This document shows positions 56,901-64,000 of a DNA stretch of 64,000 nt, piece by piece. Made by a program: the position numbers and the translations under genes. Under the pieces are notes generated by a model. It saw only the letters and a program-made list of their open reading frames with translations. It was not told the DNA's origin and did no database searches. Source of the stretch: Spirodela intermedia (Eukaryota; Streptophyta; Magnoliopsida; Alismatales; Araceae). The stretch's first letter is position 1. Each line of letters starts with the position of its first letter. The stretch lies in NCBI GenBank assembly GCA_902729315.2, contig LR746269.1:9274231-9338230 (forward strand), read 5' to 3'.

Positions 56901-58254
56901 ATGACATCTGCCTCTTTTCCCCACTTGTAACCCATCGTGTTTTTTCATCGTATGCCAGTCTGCATTCATCTAAAATAGTACGTGCTGGGCTAATAATACA
57001 GACCAAACATATGAATCGCATTTAGAACAAGTGATTGAACACAGAGAAAATATACAAAACAAAGTGATGTGCGCACCAGCAACTCCTCTTGATGGAACTT
57101 TCTCCCTTTTTGTACTTGATGAGCTTTCAAATGTCTGAGCAAAAAGATGCTTGACACTTTCCCAAGCATTTTTAAGGTCCAGTGATGTATCCGAAGTGTT
57201 GATACCCAAAGGATCAAAGTTAGAAGCATCAACCTGTTGAGTAACTCTGCAAGGAACCAACAGACGGAATAAATGTGAGATTCAAGATCACAAAGAACTA
57301 ACGTTCAAACCTTAGATTCAAGATTAGGAATAACGAAAAATGTGAGATTTTCTCAAAAAAATAAATGAAACCAAATGATGTCTGTAACGCGCTATAAAAC
57401 AGAGGGATGACATAATTTATGCTAAGGATTGGTTGAAACTGGGACCACAAAAAACAGGCTTCATTAATGGATCAGAAAAAAATTTAATACAGAAGTATTT
57501 TTGTAACAGAATAATTGACCAAGGTAAAAAAATTAAGAACAGAATAGACGAACAGCAAAACATATAGATTCCACAGTTTAAACAAAACTTCTACGCAAAT
57601 GTGAAACTTGAAACGTCAATAAGACTAGAATCAAAGGATTCCCCTTGAGCTGTAACCGCAGAATCCGTGTAAAGCGGAGATATTACGTGTTACCATAAAA
57701 ACCATATTAGTAAAGGCGGCCTTCAGTCCTCTCCTTTAAAACAATGACCACGTTTCCCAGAAATGATGGCACTTAATCCCACAAGATTTTCATCCAGAAT
57801 TGCAATGAGAGAAAGAATGGGACACGACTGAAATATTCCGCTGAAATTTTCGACAAAGTTTTCATCAAAACATGACCTAAAGCGATTCGGGGAAGGAATG
57901 CGTAACTAAGTTCCTACAGAATTGAAAAAGAAACCAAAAAAAAAGCAAAAATGTGCCGTGGAACGATACAACGGGGAACTTTAATTGAGGAGAAGAGAAC
58001 CGAAGTCCCACCGACCTACTTCCGCCGCTACCCGCGAATGACGAAATGCTGGGGAGAGGATTCCATCTGCCGTTTCCCTGGGGTTCTCTCTCGACAGCCG
58101 AAGAGGAGGCCGAAGCCACCGCAACGCCGGCGCGGCGTTGACACCTCCGGAGGGAGAGAGTGGAGTCGCCGGATGCGGCCGAGGGGCGGCTCGTCGAAGA
58201 CAGAAGAGCGAGAGACGAAGGAGAAGCGGCCGCTTCCCACGTCGAGAGGAGCAT
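50944..58254 (-). CDS. SCY2: Plastid preprotein translocase subunit SCY2 (SecY2)
   Basis: Eight coding exons, minus strand: 58254-58016, 57246-57077, 55569-55184, 53837-53538, 53452-53363, 52854-52731, 51506-51343 and 51174-50944, total 567 residues, near the family's length. Exons 3-8 are very well conserved: DFFKGPLPGKFLKL, LSRLGIYVPLGGVNREAF, IGRLGICSLGIVPFINAQIV, SDLKLGNGTSLLIF, RKIPLNYASRY, PTNILLIAFFNYYYTF, GCATDTARKVQAEIISQKYK. Exon 1 is an Ala/Ser/Arg-rich transit peptide (MLLSTWEAAASPSSLALLSS). SCY2 is the SecY-type channel of the plastid envelope system and works with SECA2 and SECE2 to insert inner-envelope proteins; that is family knowledge. The exon 1 donor (AG|GTCGGT, phase 2) was chosen because it matches the phase of exon 2. 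The start at 58254 follows a TATA box by about 210 bases. An overlapping upstream ATG frame exists (see findings). Confidence 0.93.
54345..54513 (-). other. Leucine-rich-repeat-like fragment in SCY2 intron 3
   Basis: The minus strand reads without stops for about 55 codons as SPLSRIASLPYLETVDFPTL, then PKHLPPVEHLSNVSLSAVGM and so on. The spacing of Leu residues and the PTLPKHLP pattern resemble a piece of an LRR protein, perhaps NBS-LRR or F-box-LRR. It is not part of SCY2 and has no neighbours of its kind, so it would be a captured fragment. The similarity is only by eye. Confidence 0.35.
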
Positions 58255-58432
58255 CGTATCAGCAAGTCCTGGCTTCTGCAGCTCCCCCACTCCCCCTCCC
58301 CCCCTCTTCCTCTTCGCTCCTCCTGTCCAGACGAAGGGCCCCCGCCGCAAGGGAATTGGATGGAGAAGAGGATATGACGCACGCACGACCGTCGCACCGC
58401 AGCCACGCAGGGCATACTCCACCACAGCAGTC

Positions 58433-58473
58433 GCCACGTGGATGCCACGTGGTAAATAGGATATTTATATAAT
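58433..58473 (-). promoter_or_regulatory. SCY2 core promoter: TATA box and twin G-boxes
   Basis: On the minus strand a TATATAAATAT box lies at about 58472-58461. Two CACGTG G-boxes (58446-58451 and 58435-58440, both within CCACGTGG-type contexts) follow between it and the likely transcription start. The start codon is about 180 bases further. Confidence 0.65.
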
Positions 58474-58590
58474 CTTAAAAATGTGTTCGTTAAACGTCCA
58501 CTGAACCCCATATTTATCCCTCGTCTACCGTTTCTAACCATATGATTAGACACTTAATTGAGCAGGAGAGGATGAAGGGGCGTTGGATGA

Positions 58591-58627
<37 letters not shown>

Positions 58628-60507
58628 CTTTCTCTCTCTCTCCCTCTCTCTATCTCTCATCTCTCAATAATGAAGACCTTAAGAGGGCGCTCATACTGTT
58701 CCATTTAGCTAAAATAGAAAAAAAATCTCACACAACAAACATTTCCAGATTAAGGGGAGTTTACTCCTTATAAATAGATGAGATGATCAAGCAAGATAAA
58801 TGAAATTTATTACTCCTAACTTTTACACATTATGCTTTCCGACATAAACTTCATATATACTTCAGTATTTACCCACTTCTTTTTCTTTTTTTTTTAATAT
58901 ATCTTTTTTCTTTTATTAAACTTTTCTAGAGTTTAATTACCGTCCATTCAATAAATCCTCCTCTTATCAAATACCATGAAATGACATTTAGCTATCATCA
59001 GCTTTTTTATCAAGTTCAGAACTTTATTCTTGCTCTAGAACATAATAGGTTTATTGTATTTTTCCTTAATATATTACTCGTGATAAATTATTACACTAAA
59101 TAAGTTGGTAGTATAACTTCTTTAAATATTTTGTCCTCAAATTAAACTACGTGCATGCCATCTTCTCATTTTCCATTATTTTTTAGAAATATTTAAATAT
59201 ATTTCACTATGGAATGTATTTCAGTGATACAAAAGTAATAAAACAGCGAGAAATTGCCTTTTTTTAGTCACTAAAAGTATGAGGCTTCAAAAGTCAACAC
59301 CTACGACTCCATGGGAAATAAATAAATTAGGAAAATTTTCCCCTACTTTTGAATGATGTTTGATTGTTGAACTTCATGGGAAACTTCATCTTACCCTAGT
59401 TGACTAACACCTTCACCAACTTTTCAGCTAATAATAAATCTATTTTTATGATTTGTGTTGGAGAATCTTCATGTAATTTCTTGGATAATGTTCTAAGATA
59501 TAGTTGGTGCAGTGATGATTCATATTTTTTTCTTGAATGTCGTTGAGTTCAAAAAATTTATATATCAAATAATTTATTATTTGGGCTCAAGCTAACTAAA
59601 ATATAGTTAGGGTAAGTCCAAGTCGATCCAAATGGGAATGATGAATTGAGAGCGTGACACTAATTGAATGATTAAAAGATTAGATCTAAAAGTTTAATTA
59701 TATTTATATAATTCCGAAAAATATATAAAAAATGTTAAACTTATTATAAAATGCATAGAAATGAGAAATATGCAATTTAAATATGCATTCTAAGCTCATA
59801 CAGGATGATAATTCTCACCCTTTAAAACCTAATAATGAGCATGTTATCATGCAGCCACTTATAACATATATGAACATATTTAACTGCCAAAATCTCCCAT
59901 CTTCTCTCTCCTCTGGTCGACTTGCCATTCCCCACGGCGCCGTCCTCCTCCCACCAGTTTGCGTAGACAGAAGAACTCCATAAGCCTTCCCCGCCGGCGC
60001 TGCCTGGTAGAGTCTCCATCGGCGAAACTTGCTCCCCTCTGGAGTTGCCTGACGTCTCCGTCAGCGAAACTTCCTCCCCTACTTTCAACTGCTGTAACCC
60101 GCCGCAGTGCGATTTCTTTCGTCATATTCAGTTCATTCCATGGCCAACCCGGGGAGCTGAACTCGTGCGAATGCGGTCAATCCGACGCATAGTCTACACC
60201 TCGAACCTCTTGAATCCACGCTACAACTTCCTTGAAGTTCACCAACTGGAGCTGGAAAAAACTTAGACGGACGAAGAACCGTCAGGGTTCATCTGACTCT
60301 CACAGGGTAAGGTTTTCTTGCGACTTGGAGGACACAGTTGACCGGCACTTCTTCCAAAAACTGGGTCAGCAAATCAACCATCAGCATACGTCTCCATTTT
60401 GTCTGTTCTGCAGGTTCCTCCTCCCAACTATCTGTAACTCAGTGGCCCCTCTGCAACCCCAGATCCTCATCTTCGGATGTTCTCCGGAATATTTCCCAAT
60501 TTTCGGC
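58474..60507. other. Intergenic region between the divergent SCY2 and GLR genes
   Basis: A CT microsatellite is at 58592-58650. From 58680 to 59880 the DNA is very AT-rich with no frames of note. From 59880 to 60250 it is GC-richer. A short duplicated block occurs here (TCCATCGGCGAAACTTGCTC and CTCCGTCAGCGAAACTTCCT, about 43 bases apart, near 60015 and 60057), giving small minus frames with a repeated SFADGD that I do not take as a gene. 60250-60507 is probably GLR leader. Confidence 0.5.
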
Positions 60508-63500
60508 ATGGTTCGCTACCACCCTCTCCTCGTGTGCTTCTGTCTCATTTCCACGTCCCTGGGACTCGGGGCAGCTCAGAGCCCCGCGAGGTTATTAGTT
60601 CATGTGGGAGCTGTCCTCGATGAGGGAACCTTTCTGGGGAAGATGTGCCGGGCCAGCATCTTCGTGGCCGTGGAGGATTTCTACGCCGTGCACGGCAACT
60701 ACACCACCAGACTGGTGATCCACGTCAGGGATTCCGGAGGAGATGTGGCTGGTGCGGCGTGGGTAGGTGCGTACTCACATCCATCTCCGCTCTTCTCTCA
60801 TTTCGGAGATTCTACTGCAGACCAGGGCTTGCGGATGACGGAGCCCGGTTAATGATCATATATGGGTTTTATTTCTTGTTACCTGTGAGCTGGGCGAATA
60901 GTAGGAGTACTCATCAGTATTTCCTTGCTCCCCGGATTACCGCAGCTCAGGATTTGCTGAGAGATGCTCGGGTGCAGGCCATTCTGGGGCCCCAGACGTC
61001 GGCTCAAGCCGAGCTCGTGGCTGACTTCGGACAGAAGGCCGAGGTACCCATCATCTCTTTCTCAGCCACGAGCCCCTCCGTCACGCCCGCTGAAAAGCCC
61101 TACTTCATCCGGGCGGCATTCGATGACAAAGCCCAGGTGGCTGCTATCTCCTCCGTCCTCGGCCACTTTAGATTCAGAGAGGTGGTTCCGATATGCGATG
61201 GCACAAGTCCGGGGGACTCGTGGGTGGCCCATCTCGTCGACGCGCTTCGTGGAGAAGGAATTCGGGTTCCGTTCCAGAGCTCGATCTCCCCTCGCCACAC
61301 CGACGAACAGATTGCGGAGGAGCTCCGCCGGCTGATCCGCGAGAGAGCCCACGTGTTCGTCGTGCACCTGACGGCGTTGCTCGGGTCCCGTCTGTTCCTT
61401 CAGGCGAGAGATCTGGGGCTCATGGGAGAGGGGCACGTCTGGATTGTGACGGACGCGCTCGCGAATTTCCTGCACCTGCTCGACCCTCCGGTGGTCCACG
61501 CCATGCGGGGCGTCCTGGGCGTGAGGCCTTCCATCCCCGACGTGAATGAGCTCCGCAATCTGACGACTCGTCTTGAACTGAAGCTTCGCGAGGAGAATCC
61601 GGAGGTTGAGCTCGGAAGCGTGAACATCTTCGGGCTGTGGGCTTACGATGCGGCCTGGGCGCTGGCGAGGGCGGCAGAGATGGCGGTTTCCGGGGAGGAA
61701 ATCTCCGGCAATTGGAGCGGGGCCTTCAGAAGGAAGCTTGCCAGGGCGATCTCCACCGACAGCTTCCATGGGAAGTCGGGGGAGTTCCGCATGTCGGGCA
61801 GGGAGCTGAGACCCTCGTCGTTCCAGGTACTCAACGTGGTCGGGGAGAAACCGAGGGTCGTAGGCGTCTGGTGGCCGAACAGCAACCGGACGTCTATCTA
61901 CTCGCCGGTGGCCGGCGAAGAGGAGATTTCGTGGCCAGGGGATTCGAGATCCGCTTCCAGGGGTTGGGCGATGCTGGCCGGTGGGAGGAAGCTGAGAATC
62001 CTAGTCCCCGACAAGGTCAGCTTCAAGGGACTGCTCAACGTGGAATACGATCCTACTGGGGGCTCAAGCCCGAGAATCTCCGGATTCTGCATCGACGTAT
62101 TTAACGCTGTGATGAGGAGGGTCCATTACAAAGTAGATTATGAGTATATATCATCGACGACGACCGGGGTCCATTGAGTACGGTCGAAAACTGGAGTTCA
62201 CGGGGCTACGACGACCTCGTAAACTCGGTTTTCACCAAGGTAAAGCTCATCGAGGAAGGCTGCTTCTTTTCTTTTTCTTCCTTCTTCTATCATCGGTTAA
62301 TTATGAATATTTATCGGTACTGTTTTCTTACGATACAAAAATACTCAACAAGGTCAACATATTTTGTGTTGAACAGGAATTTGATGCCGTCGTGGGGGAC
62401 ACGACCATAATGGCCAATCGGTCCGACAGAGTAAACTTCACACTACCCTACACCGAGACGGGGATATGGATGCTTGTCCGAACCAGGCCGAATGAGAGCG
62501 TCAACGGGTGGATATTCCTGGATCCGCTGGAGACGGATCTCTGGGTGGGCAGCTTGGCCTTCTTCTTCTTCACCGGCTTCGCAGTGTGGGCGATCGAGCA
62601 GCGGATCAACTCGGAGTTCAGGGGCCCTCCCCAACAACAGTTCGGCACCGCCGTCTACTTCGTCTTCTCAACCCTCGTCTTCTCTCACAGTTAAGTCGGA
62701 GGATACCCACCCTCCTGAACCTATCCCTTCTGTAACTTTCGGGATGGTGACTCGATTAAGCGCCGCCTTCCCCGTCTGTTCATCTTCCAGGGGAGAGGCT
62801 GAGGAGTAACTTATCTCGGCTCGTGGTGATGGTGTGGGTGTTCGTCGTGCTCATCTTCGTGTCGACCTACACTGCGAGCTTGGCGTCGATGCTCACGGCG
62901 CAACGGCTTCAGCCCTCCACGTTGGAGGGCCTCCGCATAAATGGCGAGTTTGTTGGTTACCAAACAGGCTCTTTTGTGGAGGGCCTCTTTGGGCAACTGA
63001 ACTTCGACCCATCTAAGCTGAGGGCGTACGGGTCTCCAGAGGAATACGAGGATGCCCTCTCGAAAGGAAGCCGCAATGGCGGAGTGTCGGCCATCTTCGA
63101 CGAGATGCCGTACCTCAGGATCTTCCTCGGCAATCGATGCAGCGAGTACAGCGTCTTCGGGCCTGTAGTCAACACCAAAGGCTTCGGATTTGTGAGCCCC
63201 GATCCACCTCATCATCTCGCAGCCATCTGACTCCCGGGGTTCTTGCGCCGTTCTGACCTCCTATCCTGTCGGAAAACCGCAGGTGTTTTCCAAGGGCTCT
63301 GGTCTCGCGGCCGACGCGTCGAGGGCCATTCTGGAGGCCACGGAGAGTGGGTTGATGGCGCAGCTGGAGAAGAAGTGGTTCGGGGATGAAATCTCCTGCA
63401 GGCTCAAGAACAGTGTCGCCGAGTTCCACAGGCTGAGCTTCAAGAGCTTTTCGGGCCTCTTCATCGTGAGCGGCGCCGTTTCGGCGGCGGCCGTCTTCGT

Positions 63501-63879
63501 CTTTCTCGGCAGGTACGTCTGCAGGAACTGGGACGAGCTGAGGACCCTGTCCTCCGGGAGGCCCTTTCCGAAGAGAGTCGTCGCGTGGGCGAGGCACTAC
63601 GTCCGGATGGAGCCCACCGCCGTCTCCGGGGTGGACGAGCCCGCGGTGCTGGGTCGCAGTGGCGCTGCCGTGGCGCCGGCGGAGGAAGCTGCCTACCCCG
63701 CGCCGGCCGCTTCAGCCACCAGGGTTCACCCGGGAGCTTCCGGGTCCTCTACTAATGGAGGCTGCGCAGTCGGAAGGGAGGATATCCGCTCCTCGTCAAC
63801 TGACGAGCCTTCTTCCAGCGCGACGCCTGCGAGGGGACCTCCCTCTACGGAGCTCACACTCAGAAATGGGCGAGGATGA
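60508..63879 (+). CDS. Glutamate-receptor-like channel (GLR), with one frameshift
   Basis: Five exons: 60508-60762, 60951-62239, 62377-62689, 62791-63191 and 63283-63879, about 950 residues. A signal peptide (MVRYHPLLVCFCLISTSLGL) is followed by an amino-terminal domain with VQAILGPQTSAQAELVADFG. The ligand-binding half S1 ends before FDAVVGDTTIMANRS; then come FTLPYTETGIWMLV, M1 (FFFFTGFAVWAIEQRI), the pore region GTAVYFVFSTLVFSHRERLR (junction restored across A|GTTAAG), M3 with STYTASLASMLTAQRLQP, and S2 and M4 (VVNTKGFGF, then VFSKGSGLA). Plant GLRs are Ca2+-permeable amino-acid-gated channels; the sequence looks closest to the GLR2-like clade. In exon 2 near 62149 the frame shifts by one base: after YKVDYEYISS the expected DDRGPLSTVENWSSRGYDDL is only read in another frame, with a TGA at 62175. 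Either a young pseudogene, or an assembly or sequencing error. Confidence 0.88.
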
Positions 63880-63887
63880 TCAATGTC

Positions 63888-63888
<1 letters not shown>

Positions 63889-63935
<47 letters not shown>
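63889..63935 (+). repeat. (CT)n microsatellite after the GLR gene
   Basis: A pure CT tract of about 44 bases starting about 10 bases after the GLR stop codon. Confidence 0.95.
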
Positions 63936-63938
<3 letters not shown>

Positions 63939-64000
63939 TTTCTGCAACCTTAGTAGTATCCTGCTCTATTTTCGCTCTCAATACTACATCACGTTGAGGG

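Noticed and set aside
58254-58437. Upstream start of SCY2 (MATAVVEYALRG...)
   Set aside because: The first codon there is GTG, and the TATA position puts transcription start at about the same place. The ATG at 58254 gives a typical transit peptide and the normal length.
62140-62240. An extra tiny intron explaining the GLR frame change
   Set aside because: The in-frame parts are separated by fewer than 30 bases, far too short for a plant intron, and no GT-AG pair fits.

Overview
This is nuclear DNA of a flowering plant. The split genes have GT-AG introns, the exons are GC-rich (trehalose-phosphate synthase exon 1 and the glutamate-receptor gene especially), the intergenic DNA is AT-rich and full of repeats, and there is a decayed Ty1/copia retrotransposon. 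The strong exon/intergenic GC contrast suggests a monocot, but the species cannot be named from the sequence alone. || Layout. 1-5.2 kb: weakly coding DNA, then one arm of a large imperfect inverted duplication carrying a membrane-protein gene (minus). 5.2-11.7 kb: a CYPRO4/VID27-like gene and a class II trehalose-6-phosphate synthase, both plus strand, lying between the two arms. 12.7-15.4 kb: the second arm with the inverted paralogue (plus). 15.5-19.6 kb: an RSZ21/22-type SR splicing factor with a greatly expanded RS tail. 19.9-45.2 kb: repeat-rich DNA holding four diverged units of the second subfamily of the same membrane-protein family (three intact genes, one pseudogene, all minus), separated by dispersed repeats, a GC-rich minisatellite element, a copia relic and LTR-like DNA. 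45.5-50.1 kb: a cyclic nucleotide-gated channel (CNGC, group III). 50.9-58.3 kb: plastid SecY2 (SCY2), minus strand, convergent with the CNGC. 60.5-63.9 kb: a glutamate-receptor-like channel gene (GLR) with one frameshift. || Working relations. The conserved genes are unrelated housekeeping or signalling genes: plastid protein translocation, RNA splicing, sugar signalling and two cation channels. The unifying feature is local amplification of an intronless family of about 305-322 residue multi-pass membrane proteins: six copies in two subfamilies, in inverted and direct arrangement, with their promoters and flanks copied too. The most unusual single items are the roughly 22 serine-proline heptads in the SR protein, the GC-AG intron of the trehalose-phosphate synthase beside a tetranucleotide microsatellite, and the inverted duplication bracketing two unrelated genes. 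Exon junctions were worked out by hand from phase and family conservation. All family and clade names come from recognising motifs, not from a database search.
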